Below are positions 1-10,787 of a stretch of 64,000 nucleotides of DNA, one piece after another. The stretch is from contig NW_024041039.1 in the NCBI RefSeq assembly GCF_014851395.1, forward strand, positions 33,061,078 through 33,125,077, in the 5' to 3' direction. Numbering within the stretch: position 1 is the stretch's first letter; every line of letters starts with the position of its first letter. Both the position numbers and the translations under genes were made by a program. The notes beneath the pieces were generated by a model that saw only the letters and a program-made list of their open reading frames with translations, was not told the DNA's origin and did no database searches. This DNA is from Micropterus salmoides. Taxonomy: Eukaryota; Chordata; Actinopteri; Centrarchiformes; Centrarchidae.

Positions 1-1548
1 AACCTTGGACCGAGTCGCAGGTCTCATCCTCCAGGCACCACGGAGGAAACGTACAACCAAGGGAAGTTTCCCCGAGTACCCCTCCCTCAGAGGGGTGTGG
101 AAAGACGAAATAGCTGCCACGTACACCTTGAGGGTGGAAGGGGAAAGACCAGCAGAGAACCGGTCCTGGAGGAACTCAAGTACCTGAACCACCGGACAGG
201 TAACAGGGTCCACCGACCGCTCCCTACACCAAGTGGAGAAAACACTCCACTTCAGGCCGTACATCCTCCGTGTGGACGGGGCCCTGGAGCTCAGGAGGGT
301 CTCGACTGCTCCGGCTGTTAGACCCGCCTCTAGGTACTGTGTCCCCTCAGGGGCCAGACCCACAGTCGCCATATGGAGGGGCAAGGGTGAAGAACCCGGC
401 CCTGCGCCTGGGACAGCAGGTCTCTCCTCAGAGGGACCCGCCACGGCGGGCCGTCCAGGAGCAACATGATGTCCGAGAACCACACCCAGGTTGGCCAGAA
501 CGGGGCTACGAGCAGTAGGCCGACACTGTCCTGGCGGACCCGCTCCAAAACCCCGGGAGCAGAGCGACTGGGGGAAAAGCGTACAGACGTAGCCTCGGCC
601 ACGAATGTACCATGGCGTCCAGACCCAACGGGGCTGGAGGAACGAGAGAAACCATAGCGGGCAGTGCGTAGTCTCTTGAGACGCAAACAGATCCACGTCT
701 ATGGGGCCGAACTCTTTGCACAAGAGCTCCACCACTTCGGGGTGAAGTCTCCATTCCCCGGGCCTCAGCCCCTGCCTCGACAGCAGGTCTGCTCCCTGAT
801 TCTGCGTCCCCGGGAGATACATCGCCCTGAGCGATAGTAACCTCTGCTGGGACAGGAGGATCTGACGCGCCAGTCTGTCCAGAGGGCGCGAGCGCAGACC
901 GCCCTGGTGATTCAGATAGGCCACCACCGCTGTGTTGTTCTCTTCGGAACGAACCAGGACGTGGTGGCCTTGGAGATCGGGCAGGAAACTCCTTAGAGCC
1001 TGGAACACCGCCAACATCTCGAGACAGTTGATATGCCACTCGGATTGATGCACCTGCCAGGATCCCCTTGCAAAGCGGCCGTCCATGACCGCGCCACAGC
1101 CCGTGAGGGAGGCGTCTGTCGAAATAACCAGCCGGCGACAAGACCCTCCCAGCACGGGCCCCTGGGACAGGAACCAAGTTTCCTTCCAAACTGATAGGGA
1201 ACGAAGACACTTGCGCGTAACCCAAATCAGACGGAGAGGATTTCCCCTCAGGGAAAAACCCTTGTTCCTTAGCCACCACTGCAGGGGTCTCATGTGCAGC
1301 AGTCCAGATGGTATTACGCTGGACACAGCCGCCAGGAGACCCAACACTCGTTGAAATTGTTTCATAGTGATGGCGTGGCCTAACTTCACCCCTTTCATGG
1401 CAGCCAATATGGTGTCGACACGTGCCGGAGACAACTGTGCCCGCATCGTTGTCGAATCCCATACAACCCCTAGGAACGTAGTCCATTGGGTGGGCGTCAG
1501 CACGCTCTTCTTTGCGTTGAGCCTCAGCCCTAAACGCTGCAGATGAGC
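1..1548 (-). pseudogene. DIRS pol fragment: RT end, RNase H and N-terminal tyrosine recombinase
   Basis: One frame stays open from about 1548 down to base 1, roughly 515 codons, and leaves the window without a stop. Longer-looking minus-strand frames at 506-1606 and 330-686 are shadows. In order it encodes an RT tail (RLNAKKS near 1530), an RNase H core with STDASLTGCGAVM near 1120 and CLEMLAV near 1010, a linker, and the start of the recombinase with SSRAPSTRRMYGLKWS near 260. The corresponding part of the plus-strand copy at 61696-63049 aligns closely, including SPSTLKVYVAAI. The catalytic end of the recombinase lies beyond base 1. RNase H degrades the RNA template and the recombinase inserts the circular DNA copy. 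The open frame suggests a fairly young copy despite its upstream damage. Confidence 0.85.
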
Positions 1549-2150
1549 CAGAACGACAGGGGAAGTGCCAGGCCGAATGGAAGAACCCGATACTTGTAAG
1601 CCACACCCCCGAGGGATGCGGGAGGGGAGAAAGACTCCCCTACCCCGGTCTTCCCTGAGCTCCGTCGGGACTGGATGACGGTCCTCAGATTGCGTCTCTC
1701 AGATGGCTGAGGGTGAGAGCGCCGTCTCGCTGCCCCAGCTCCTCGGGGGGGCCCCCGAGAAGCGACACTCTGCTTCCTCTCCTCTCCGTAGGAGCTCGTA
1801 GAGGGAAGGGACCTACGCCTGGCAGCCTCAGCTGCCTTGGGTCCAGACCGGCGAGGGAGGTACTGGCGGAACGCTTCGCCCTGCGTCTAACGCTCCGTGG
1901 TTCTGCGAAGCTCCGCCAGATCTTCCTCAGAGGGACCCCCCCTCTGAACCATCTCCTGTAGCAGGTAGGCTTGAAGCACCGCCACGGTGTGCAAGCTCGC
2001 ACCTGCCTGGCCCGCTGTCATGTACGCCTTCCCCACGAGCGTGGATGTGGTGCGACATGGTTTGGATGGTAACGCCGGTTTCTCGCAAGCGCATCCTCCA
2101 CCCGAGGCATCCTCCCATAACCACGGTCCCTAACCCTCATCACATTACTG
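1549..2150 (-). pseudogene. DIRS gag C-terminus joined to an RT scrap
   Basis: This stretch is broken in all frames. Near 1575-1600 it keeps the RT motif YKYRVLPFGLALP, which in DIRS RTs lies upstream of the catalytic tyrosine-x-aspartate-aspartate box. The next recognisable RT residues (RLNAKKS) follow within about 50 bases in a different frame, so the catalytic box has been deleted. Further upstream (1700-2130) arginine- and proline-rich peptides resemble the gag C-terminal part seen at 61427-61695, with frame changes between pieces. I infer a large internal deletion that fused late gag to mid RT. Confidence 0.6.
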
Positions 2151-2154
2151 TAGT

Positions 2155-2913
2155 TCAGTGATCGGGGTGTGGAAAGCCATGTAGAGAAGGGTCTGCCCCA
2201 TGATTACTCAGTTCATCATGTAAATCAGGAAAGAATGGCAGAGACCAGCGTGGAGGTGGCGTGTGGTGCTTAAGAAACCTTTCATCAAGCTTACCACTAG
2301 CCTGTGGTGTCTGCTCCTCCTGTAGCCAGTTGATGTTGAGCTTAGCCACGGCTCTAGTCACCACCTCCAGCAGCACGTCATAGTCGGGCGCCGCCAGATG
2401 ACGCCGCCCCGACAACCGGAAGTCATCGACCACTGCGCTGAGCACGTCCGCCTCCTCGGAGTCGGATTGCTGCAGCGTCTCCGGATCCAAACCGCGAGCG
2501 GGAGAAGCCGAGAACGGGCTCCCGAACGAGGAAAGGAAGCGTCGGAGCCAGCGGATGAAGGTCGGGAAAAAGCCTCAGCCGTCCCGAAATCCTTCGACAG
2601 ATCACGCTGTGAACCCCATGAGTGAAGCCGCCGGGCCGCCTCAGCGGCCACAGGGCCCACACCACGGGGAAAACACATCCGGCCATCCTCGGAAAAGAGA
2701 GCCATGCTGTACCTCAGTTCCCGCACGGAAAGGGCTTCGCAACGGGCGCAGGCAGCCCCCTCGAGAGCTGCCCGGGCGTGCTCCATCCCCAAACATGAGA
2801 CACACATCTCATGAGAATCTCCATCCGTGATGTACCAAGGGCAAGAAAAAAACACACCTTCTGTACATCTGGTTGCCGGACATGCTGGTAGACTTCTTCT
2901 TCAGGTAAGACAT
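2155..2913 (-). pseudogene. DIRS gag-like gene, frameshifted
   Basis: The likely start is the ATG at 2913-2911, giving a lysine-rich N-terminus. A run of seven T on the coding strand near 2852 then breaks the frame. The next frame carries a cysteine-histidine cluster, HEMCVSCLGMEHARAALEG and CARCEALSVRELR (about 2700-2800), which is the hallmark of fish DIRS gag proteins. A second frame change near 2470 leads to an acidic then leucine-rich segment (2155-2490) ending at a stop near 2155. Gag would coat the RNA. At least two frameshifts make this copy non-functional. Identification rests on the cysteine cluster and position next to the terminal repeat. Confidence 0.7.
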
Positions 2914-2984
2914 ACTGCTTGTAGGACTGGAGCTTTCTTCAAACAACATACAGAGCGCCTGCTGAATAGAAAAAAGCTAATGAT

Positions 2985-3165
2985 GAGTGTGTACAGGTGT
3001 GCTTTATACTCCTCCGGTTATTCCGTCACACCTTACCGTTCTAGCAACAAGCCAATAGGATTGGAGTGATTTCATTCACGTTCAGACCTGTTTCGCCTAG
3101 AGGCGTTCCCATAGTGTCGTAACCGACGCAGTTCGAGTTCCCTCGAAGGGGAACTCGTCCTGCAC
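2985..3165 (-). repeat. DIRS inverted terminal repeat
   Basis: The outer end has the short palindrome GTTCCCCTTCGAGGGAAC in the element's direction, then a stretch with ACGACACTATGGGAACGCCTC and the A/T-rich line CACTCCAATCCTATTGG. The same string of landmarks occurs at 61153-61330 and 63137-63340 on the plus strand. Terminal repeats of DIRS elements serve replication through a circular intermediate. Both the sequence match and its position outside gag support the call. Confidence 0.85.
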
Positions 3166-5477
3166 TTGTGCCAAGTTAATGAATTTTGTCAACTGCCACA
3201 ATTTCTGATTTATCTCTTGTTAAGTTTGCCATTGCTCTACACCATCCTCATCCTTACATGTTTGTTCCAACCAAAAATGTGTTCTTATTCCTTGTCCTTA
3301 TCTGGCAAAAATAGCTCGTCTTCACTGCTATTTCCTTCTTCCATAAACTTATCTTTCCTTCATAGATGTTTAACAAACAGTGCTCCTATTCCAGGAGCCT
3401 TTAATGGTATTATTCGCAAAGTTTTAATTGCTAAATAACTTTTTCACACTAGTCAAACAAATTAGAACATAGACATTATTTATCTTACACACATTTCACT
3501 ACTATCAGACACTCAATTTTAATTTTACATTGATTAGATATTTTCAAATATTGACATTATTTGTTCTCCATACATTTTACCCTTCTAAACAAAAGAGTTT
3601 ATTCCAATAAAGGACAGATAAACCCGAGTAACATCCCTGCAGGTCTCAGGATGGAACTGAGCTGGTGGTCAGCGAACATCATCTTATATTTACCTTAAAC
3701 TCCACCTTATCTCCTCCTTCCAGGTGGGCGTTACACCGTAACTCCACCTACAGTGTTCGCTGACCACTCCTCTCCTTTGGTGAATTTCTTATCCTCTGCT
3801 GCCATCTAGTGGCCGTTTTACCAAATTAACCCTTTCACTAATGTCACAATTCCTTTCCTGTTATTATGCATAATTATTGTTACAATTTATCCTTCTTTAT
3901 ATTTTTTAAATATTTTTTACATTACTGGACTAGAAATTCACCAATATGTTTCAACTTTAGTCTCACCGTATTTTTTAAAAGTTATACAGGCATAATTTGA
4001 CACCATTAAAACTTAAACACTTACACTTGTATTTTTTTAGAAAAAAAAATTCTAAAGAATTAATAAGGAATAACATACTTGATAAATGCATAACATGATT
4101 CAATGAGGAATAACATGATTCGACAATATCAACCATGAGGGTGCTTTGTCTCATACAAAGTTTAGTTTCGGCAGTGCAAAGCTTGGTTTCATGCAGTACC
4201 TGGCCATACCTTGCAGTACCAGGCGCCATTAATCACAATGTGTCATGATCTATTTCTTGGCCTCAGTTTGCCAGGATCTCAGGCCTGGCGTACGTGACTT
4301 ACAGCAGGTGCCTTTCTACCATTGTGTATGTTACGGTTGGCAAGGTTTTGCCTGCGCTGCCTGAGCAGCTGCTCTGCTCATGTTGGCACATTCAAAAGGC
4401 ACAGGTTCATGAACACACAGAGTATAAGAATAAAATATGAGTTGGTACACACTTGTTAAACATTTAGTAGTCAAACTTTACATTGAAAGAATAACAACAG
4501 TGGTCAACACCTTTACCCAGCGAGACCACAGTCATTCTCCCAATGGCTACACTACAAACACTTCTGAGTAATACTTCTGAGTAATACAACACTAGTACTG
4601 CATGGTGAGTTTTAGTTAAACTATTGCAAACTAACAAAGTGTACAAACATGTCAATTTATGTCAGCTTAAGAAAAGAAACAACAATGAGTTATTCAACAA
4701 CGTGTTCGCTAGCATTGTGACGATAACTCGTTAACAGACCAGCTGAACAATCATAAGAGTTGTATGCAGTAGCTTGTCAATAGTAAACTGTCACAGGAAT
4801 GACAATTACCGACAAAAAACATTATATTCTAACCAGAAACGTTTAAGAAAACATAAATTACAAAGTATCTTTTGTATTTCAAGCAAATAGGAGGCTTTTT
4901 AATAAATTTTAACAAAACTCCCGTCACCGCTATACATCACGGGATTTGTGAGGGACGGCCTTTAAAGCTGATAGGCTATAAGGTCCTCAAATTCCACTGG
5001 AAGCCATGAGAATCTTGCTTCCTCTTGTGTTGAATGAACTCACAGTAACAAATGTTTTAAATGCCTGCGTGATTATTTTTCGTTCTTGATTTAAACTCTT
5101 GGGATTATGCGTGAGAACACAAAACAGATGGCTCTCACAAGATGTTTACAAATGCGTGTATGATTATTTTTCACTCTTCTGTGGCTCTTACGACACTTGT
5201 AATAACCTGTCTCATTGTCAGAGCGGAGAGAACACACACTTATTTTAGTCCTATAGTTATTGTGACTCGTTAAGAACTGCTATGCGATTACCTATAGTGT
5301 AACTGGGGAGGGTACTGTCTGTGTGTGATAGTGGATGCAGGGATGAGAATAGGATGGGATCACAGCTAGACGTCTGTCGGTTTGACATGAACGTGCGAAT
5401 GCGGATGTATATTCACAGCCATCTATCTCTGCATAGATCATAACAGTCAGACTAACAGGTATTGCAGGATAAAACTG
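3166..5477. other. Unassigned AT-rich stretch with one hairpin
   Basis: I see no convincing coding sequence or named repeat here. It contains a perfect 14-bp inverted repeat (3665-3678 and 3754-3767), a 12-bp palindrome GAGCAGCTGCTC near 4362, and at 5060-5175 a segment that is partly repeated at 6060-6145. Short frames such as 3166-3438 and 4464-4655 show no recognisable motif and a composition no different from their surroundings. Confidence 0.5.
3665..3767. repeat. 14-bp perfect inverted repeat with 75-base spacer
   Basis: GTGGTCAGCGAACA at 3665-3678 is exactly reverse-complemented at 3754-3767. The spacer has weaker complementarity (ACTCCACC and GGTGGG type words). It could be a small miniature element or a stem-loop. 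No flanking target duplication is evident. Confidence 0.5.
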
Positions 5478-6150
5478 TGTCACGGTTTGTGTGGTGAGCA
5501 GGGTAAGCAGGTTGGTGGACCCAAATGCAGGACACAAGGCTGACTGGTGCAGTTCAGGCAGACAGAGTGATAACTGGGGGGAACAGATGGAGCACTAGAC
5601 AGGCAGACATGGGGCAAAATAACAACCAACACAGACAGAACACATGTAACAAAATACCAGATAAGAGTCCAACCCAGACAACAACAGAAACCCATGGAAA
5701 CAGACAAACAGTGACCAACTAAAACACATGGATCACAACAGACAAAACCCAAACGAGAACACAGAACCAGAAGATAGAGTACTCTAGACACAAGACATGA
5801 CTGAAACCCAAAACACAACAGACTAAATACAGATACTGGACACAGGACAGAACCCAAAACACTATAACCGAATACTAAACATACTACAAATAACATGACA
5901 GAACAAAGCAGAACAGACAGTGTGACAAACTGTGAAAGTAGAGTGTTGACGTTTTATCTTTATCATTGCAATATTGGGTATATTAGTCTATGTGATGCAG
6001 GGTTGTTATCAGGAACTAAATGTTACGAAGAGCAAACGGTAGAGTTAGTGAAAGGGGATGGGTTCACGCATGAGAACACAAAACAGATGGCTCTCACAAG
6101 ATATTTTCAAATGCGTGTGATTATTTTTCGTTCTTGTTTTAAATCCACCT
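5060..6150 (+). repeat. Dispersed duplicate segment on either side of the solo LTR
   Basis: About 70 bases starting with GTGAGAACACAAAACAGATG at 5111 recur, with few changes, at 6071-6145, including CTCACAAGAT and AAATGCGTGT. A partial third copy of the AAATGCxTGxGTGATTATTTTTCGTTC portion lies at 5058-5093. The LTR at 5478-5937 sits between the copies. The segments are probably parts of one local duplication or of an unnamed repeat. Confidence 0.55.
5478..5937 (-). mobile_element. Solo LTR, probably Ty3/gypsy class
   Basis: The 460-bp unit begins TGTCACGG and ends GTGACA, and is flanked by the identical 5-mer AACTG at 5473-5477 and 5938-5942. TG...CA ends plus a 5-bp duplication are typical of LTR retrotransposons. 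It is related in sequence to the unit at 46212-46691 in the opposite orientation, sharing for example TTTTGGGTTCTGTCCTGT and the CTGGGTCC-type tail. No internal gag or pol lies beside it, so it is a solo LTR left by recombination. A 138-residue frame inside it on the minus strand is not a gene. Confidence 0.75.
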
Positions 6151-7301
6151 GTATGGCAGTAGGGGGTGGTAAAGACCTGTGGGGGATGCAGAACAGGGGT
6201 CTCATTTATAAAAACGTGCCCAGAAACCTCACCAAAAGTGTACGTGCGTTCAAAATATAAAAATGGCTTACGCCCAAAAAAATATTAAGACCGCGCACAC
6301 TTGTAAGCTTGCTCCCTTTATAAATCACAATGAACTTGAAATGTGGCCTATGTGAGGAAGCGCCATATCCAATCACTTCAAACTCTTACAACGGTCTATA
6401 AATGATCAGTGGAATTAATATTAATATGTACTGACTGCGGGAAGAAAGGGAGGCAAACTCTGACAGAGGAGCTACAAAATGAGATTTAACTCAGAGTGAC
6501 ACTAACGTTCCTTTTGGTGAAGCTGAACTTGTTTGGTGGGTAAAAAACGCACTTTCATGCAATGCTCGTGCACCGTAGGAAAGGGGGCACCGGAACTCCA
6601 CTCCCTTTATAACCGATCTGCAGAAATGGGGCGTTCCTCCTTAATAGTGATGTCACTTACCGAAGGGGGGACACACACAAACACACACACGCAAGACGGG
6701 ATGACCCCGGTACTAATTTGGATTCCCCCGTTTGAAAAGAGAGTAAACCAAATGCATTCCATCTGTGTTTAAACATGTATTTAGATTACACAAACAGTCC
6801 ACTCACTTTACAATGATGGCAATGAGTTAAAAGAAATAGCCTGTGACTTGTTGTAAACGACAATGAAATGTCGAAGTGTTGTTTTCCATAACAAACAGCG
6901 CATCACATCCATACGCTGGCGCACACTGTTTGGCTCGATTAGGAAGCGAGCATGTGATAACACATGAAACTATGCACTAGTATTTGCTCGAGTGACGCAT
7001 TGAAAACAGCATCAATTTAAATGTAATTTGTCCTCCTGTTCACCTTATTTATGAAAATAAATTGTACTGCATACAAGTAATTAATATGATTCCTGACTAA
7101 ACGGTCCAACACATTTGAGTTGTTCTTTTGCAGAAATAGAATATCCGCTTGTGTTTATGGTCATGGTTCTTGGTTTATAGATCACAACCTTTGCTAGGGA
7201 AGTGGCGTTAATTGTTGTCACCTATATTGTAATAATATTTATTTCTACTTACTGTATTGTCCTCTTCTGTGTTACTTTCTTAGACCGATCATGTGTTTTG
7301 C
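5938..7301. other. Unassigned region with possible DNA-transposon remnant
   Basis: From about 6195 the phrase GTCTCATTTATAAAAACGTG and later CTCCCTTTATAA words resemble the termini of small fish DNA transposons, but I cannot find matching inverted ends or a target duplication. The ORFs at 5895-6260 and 6533-6772 show no motif. The rest is AT-rich with no assigned feature. Confidence 0.35.
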
Positions 7302-7658
7302 CTGCAACATCTTAATTATTAGCTAGTAAACAAATACATCAGATGTGATACGTATAAAACAGAAGTTTAAATGGATTGATGATAAAACCGAGTTCTCTAT
7401 CTGCGACAGCAGTGCATAACTCAGGGCCAAAGTCTTTATTATTTATATAGTTTTATCCTGCATCACATGAGGATGTGACTTAAGCTGAGATAGATGTCAC
7501 CGTATCTACTATCCTAACAATAGGAAACAATTTTAAGTATCTGAGAAATAAAAAGGCTTTCGAACTAAAAAATAAAACAATTGCCAAAAGACTATAAGTC
7601 GTGTCCACGAAACGCAGAGTTTTTCCTGATATGAGAATTTTACCATACGGTTTTTGAA

Positions 7659-8313
7659 ATGTCTGTTAGAGAGACTGACGGTTTTGATTTTAGACTACAA
7701 CATCCTTTTAGTTTAATTGTGTCAGGTCCTTCAAACAGCGGTAAAACATATTTTGTGAAAATGTTGATGCCGATAAGCTCATTTCAAAACAGATTAAAAA
7801 TGTTGTATATATTTTTTCGTGTTGGCAACCATTTTATGACCAGTTATTGAAAATTAGAAATGTGAATTTCGTTGAAGGCTTCCATCGTCATTATGAGATG
7901 ATACATTGCTGCCTGTAGATAAAAACAATTTGTTGATTATTGATGATTTAATGAATGATGCTAGCAATAACATTGAGGTCCAAAATGTGTTTACAAAATA
8001 TGCGCATCATAGAAATTTGTTTATACCTAGGTCAGAATTTGTTTTTTCAAGGCAAAGTTAGCCGTACTATTAATTTGAATACCAATTATCTTGTTTTGTT
8101 TAAAAATCTCAGAGATGAATACCAAGTCATGCTAATAGCTAGACAAATGTTTCCTGGGAAGAGTAATTTTTTATGGATTGTTTCGACGATGCCACGAGTG
8201 TTCCTTACCGTTATTTGATAATTGATTTTAAAGCTAAGACACCTGATGATTTCAGACTCAGAACTGACTTTCTTTCAGACCTGCCTGTTGTGTATGTGCC
8301 TAAGAGAAAGTAA
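7659..8313 (+). pseudogene. Polinton/adintovirus-like packaging ATPase, frameshifted
   Basis: The ATG at 7659 opens a frame with the Walker A motif GPSNSGKT (about residues 23-30). FtsK/HerA-type ATPases of this virus group pump DNA into the capsid. The frame breaks shortly after Walker A, where the A-run in GTGAAAATG is one base off relative to the reading continued downstream. Walker B-like residues LLIIDDL appear near 7935 in another frame, and the C-terminal signature FKAKTPDDFRLRT lies near 8232. Copy 2 keeps the first 180 residues open. The natural stop is TAA at 8311-8313, six bases before the next start. At least three frame breaks make this copy dead. Confidence 0.75.
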
Positions 8314-8319
8314 ATAAAC

Positions 8320-8613
8320 ATGTCTGATCGCATTAAAAGAAACCTGTCTTTACTGCAAACTATGCACGGAGCATCTCCATCTCAGAGTGTGAATATTATT
8401 AAATCTGCATCACCAGACCTTTTGGTATCATTATGCGAAATAGCTTACAATGTTTTTAAAGGTAAAATTCCTTTAAATAAGACCCAGTATCAAAAATTAA
8501 AAAAGAAGAAGGCGGGGATTAGACTGCTCGCCAATAAAAAGGCTTGCGCTTCAAAGAAAGTAAGTATCGCTGTGCCTTTTATAACGAGTCTTATTACTTC
8601 AAGACAAACTTAG
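8320..8613 (+). pseudogene. Small basic protein of the Polinton/adintovirus-like module
   Basis: Encodes 97 residues from an ATG six bases after the ATPase stop. A helical N-terminal half (LLQTMHGASPSQSVNIIKSA) and the segment LCEIAYNVFKGKIPLNKTQ are followed by a lysine-rich cluster (KLKKKKAG). This arrangement is typical of a short, basic protein encoded next to the ATPase in invertebrate and fish Polinton-like elements, whose role is unknown and which may bind DNA in the virion. Compared with copy 2 there is an internal deletion of some 45 bases after KKACASKK, so the C-terminus here is altered. It ends at 8613, abutting the next frame. Confidence 0.65.
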
Positions 8614-9300
8614 ATGACTATGGAGTATGCACAAAACATTTTTCTGGTACCTAAACAACAGCTTGATCTTTTAAGAAGACCTCCGGCACACGAGTCTATT
8701 CGAGAAACTGTTGAAAATGACCTGGATCATACTATAATAGACTTTCTAGATCAAAAGACTGAAGATCTCCTTAAAAAAGCAAAAAAATATTCCATCGCAA
8801 GGAGAAAAAGACCAGAAAACACTAACTTTGTCAATGCCAGTTGCTGAGGATTTTCACTCTTCAGAGCAGAAGAATCAAGAAGGAAGAGATTTTGTTTTTG
8901 AAGAAGTTTTAAAAAACATGCCAAACAGCAGGAATAAAGCTCAGCATTTTTTGGATAAAATGTCCTCCTCAAAAAACATATCTGCATGGACTGAACGTGG
9001 GGAGTTTGTGTTTAATGGTAATGTTAGTAAAGGGTCTCGTGTATGATTTGATAAGAGGAGTAACTACTTCTCACAACGTGTCTGACAGCCAGAGACCTAT
9101 AGGTTGGGATGAATATCTGCAATCATTGGCTATATTGAATATACCTTTATCAATTGTATCAAATCAACAGGTCAAAAGAAAAATTTATGAGATTAAGAGA
9201 AAGACTTATTATTACTGGACCACCATCTACTCCTCTTAGTACCAGAGGGCATCGATTAGCAAACAATGAAAAAAGTCCATTTGTATCTCCTAAAATGTGA
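8614..9300 (+). pseudogene. Third plus-strand gene of the module, broken
   Basis: The first piece (8614-8847) begins MTMEYAQNIFLVPKQQL and is rich in charged, probably coiled-coil residues. It loses about 37 bases near 8800 relative to copy 2. The following pieces run in other frames: RDFVFEEVLKNMP near 8890, KGSRVYDLIRGVTTSH near 9030, and a C-terminal RPIGWDEYLQSLAILNIP near 9090-9150. The last frame reaches a stop at 9298-9300. The glycine-tryptophan and leucine-rich C-terminus is a recurrent feature of a short conserved protein beside the ATPase in this group. The function is not established; a minor virion or core protein is possible. Confidence 0.6.
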
Positions 9301-9346
9301 TTAAGTGATTGGATAACTTTTTAATTGTATATTGTTATTGGTTTTA

Positions 9347-9393
9347 AATAAATACATAGAGACATAACTTTATCATTTCAAAGTGTTTTTATT
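9347..9393. promoter_or_regulatory. Convergent polyadenylation signals
   Basis: AATAAA lies at 9347-9352 on the plus strand, just after the third gene, and its reverse complement TTTATT at 9388-9393 gives AATAAA on the minus strand after the protease gene. Paired signals between convergent gene blocks fit a compact DNA-virus layout. Both hexamers are common by chance in AT-rich DNA. Confidence 0.4.
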
Positions 9394-9474
9394 TACATCA
9401 CCATAATAACAAAAAACATTGTCGTACACGTTTCAATCTATAAATCATTTTGATAATGAATGGCACACAACTTC

Positions 9475-10028
9475 TAATATTATTATACACATTTAAAAGA
9501 ATCTGATACTTGGACACACTGGTTACATTCTGCATAATTATTTTGACCACGTGCAACCGAGGGTCGTATTTTTTTCACAACTTTGCACACCATAAAATCA
9601 TTGCATCACCGTTTATTACTATTTAATCATTACTTTGTCATAAGATAACCCTCTATCCATATGGTAAAGAAAAAACACACAATGCTGACCGCTCACTACA
9701 GAATCCACATCTTGCACTTGTCAACAGAATGCTGCGTGGACTTACAATTACTGTCGAGAAAGACTTTCAGGAAAATGTGAGTATACTGGAGAGTTCCCAA
9801 AACTGTCAAAGAATGATCCCACACCCTGCTTGTCAATATAGATAGCGACCCTGTGTTTACCACCAACCTGGCGGGTCTCTTTTTAATAACTGATTTAGGA
9901 AGCTGGTCACTAGCAAATACTCCAAGAAAGACGCTTTTCTTTACTACCTTATCAAGTACTTTTGACACTTGTCGTTTGTTAAAGTTAGAAAAAGTCAATG
10001 AGAACCTGTCTTCTTGATGATATATCAA
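9475..10028 (-). pseudogene. Adenain-like cysteine protease, N-terminal part clear
   Basis: The frame 9696-10028 contains LDKVVKKSVFLGVFASDQLPKSV and PARLVVNTGSL, which match the N-terminal pattern of adenovirus-type maturation proteases found in Polintons and adintoviruses (a FAxDQLP block followed by a VNT strand). These proteases cut structural proteins during particle maturation. The part that should hold the catalytic histidine and the cysteine is not readable in one frame; a further peptide down to about 9475 may be its end. The gene directly follows the capsid-type gene on the same strand. Confidence 0.5.
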
Positions 10029-10490
10029 TTATAGAATCATATGTGGCGTAAATGACTGCATTTATTGTGCGTTGAAGCAAATTTCCAAAACGAGCCTCTA
10101 ATCTAACACTATCGTTTTTAATGAGCAACATATGGTCTCCGCATTCTTCATCGGGGTTCAGGTTAAAACAGAAAATATATATAGAAAATACTACATCCAT
10201 TACAAAATCCATCGCGGGTTATGGCCATAGCATTGTTTTTAAGATACTTTCCAGTTGCCGAGTACAATTGATGATACTCCCTGATGGCATTCCCTCTGGT
10301 AAAGTTGGGTTGAAAGGGTTTTGAAGGATATTGTTGGCTGTCAACTTCTAAACATAAAAACTCTATATCATAATGGTTAAATGTAAATGGATTACGCGCA
10401 TAACTACCTGTAACTGCCTCATGATCTACAAATCCTACTACAATAAATTTAGGTATTTGTTCCAAGAATATATTTTCTTGATTACAAACA
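9985..10490 (-). pseudogene. Capsid-type (jelly-roll) protein of the module, C-terminal half
   Basis: Two overlapping frames, 10163-10465 and 9985-10212, give one protein interrupted by a single frameshift near 10190. The first holds KFIVVGFVDHEAVTGSYARN, PFTFNHYDIEFLCLEVD and IREYHQLYSATGK; the second holds CFNLNPDEECGD, VRLEARFGNLLQRTINAV and YDSIIDI. These blocks are the conserved C-terminal half of the large capsid-type protein of Polinton-like elements. I believe it is the major capsid (hexon-like) protein, but the assignment to major or minor capsid is from memory of the family. The N-terminal half is missing, with a SINE upstream at 10788-11095. Confidence 0.6.
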
Positions 10491-10787
10491 CGACACTAAA
10501 AGCTAAAGACAGACTCTGTCTATGGGATATTTAACATTGCCATGCGTTAATGCCTTAGCATGCGCGTTAATGTCTTAGCATGCGCTAGCTTAATAGCTGG
10601 AGATATATTGACTTTCTTTATAAAGAGGCTTGCTGAAATAATGTTAACTCGAAAGTCGTCTACAGTGTTGCGCATTAAGCAAAATTTGTTTTTAGCTCTT
10701 ATGAATTTTATTTAGGTCTACGCCATTTATCATTAACTTGTCTTGAAAAAACAAGTGAGAATGTAAAGGGGATATTAGCTTTACTAC
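10491..10787. other. Non-coding remnant within the viral module
   Basis: No capsid N-terminal half can be read here on the minus strand. It contains a short direct repeat (ATGCG-GTTAATG-CTTAGC at 10553 and 10570). Probably degraded module sequence or a filler after deletion. Confidence 0.35.

Larger units (their letters stand above)
1..3165 (-). mobile_element. DIRS-type tyrosine-recombinase retrotransposon, truncated by window edge
   Basis: Reading right to left, this block holds a terminal repeat (about 2985-3165), a gag-like gene, a damaged reverse transcriptase, an RNase H domain and the first part of a tyrosine recombinase. That is the order of DIRS retrotransposons, which integrate with a tyrosine recombinase instead of a DDE integrase. 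The terminal repeat matches, in opposite orientation, the repeats at 61153-61330 and 63137-63340, so the two edges of the window carry members of one family. The catalytic core of the RT is missing, so this copy could not move by itself. The far end lies outside the window. Confidence 0.85.

Noticed and set aside
506..1606. 366-residue minus-strand ORF
   Set aside because: It is a shadow frame over the DIRS RNase H and recombinase sequence; the motif-bearing frame is a different one.
5480..5896. 138-residue cysteine-rich ORF
   Set aside because: Lies entirely within a solo LTR with TG...CA ends and 5-bp duplications.
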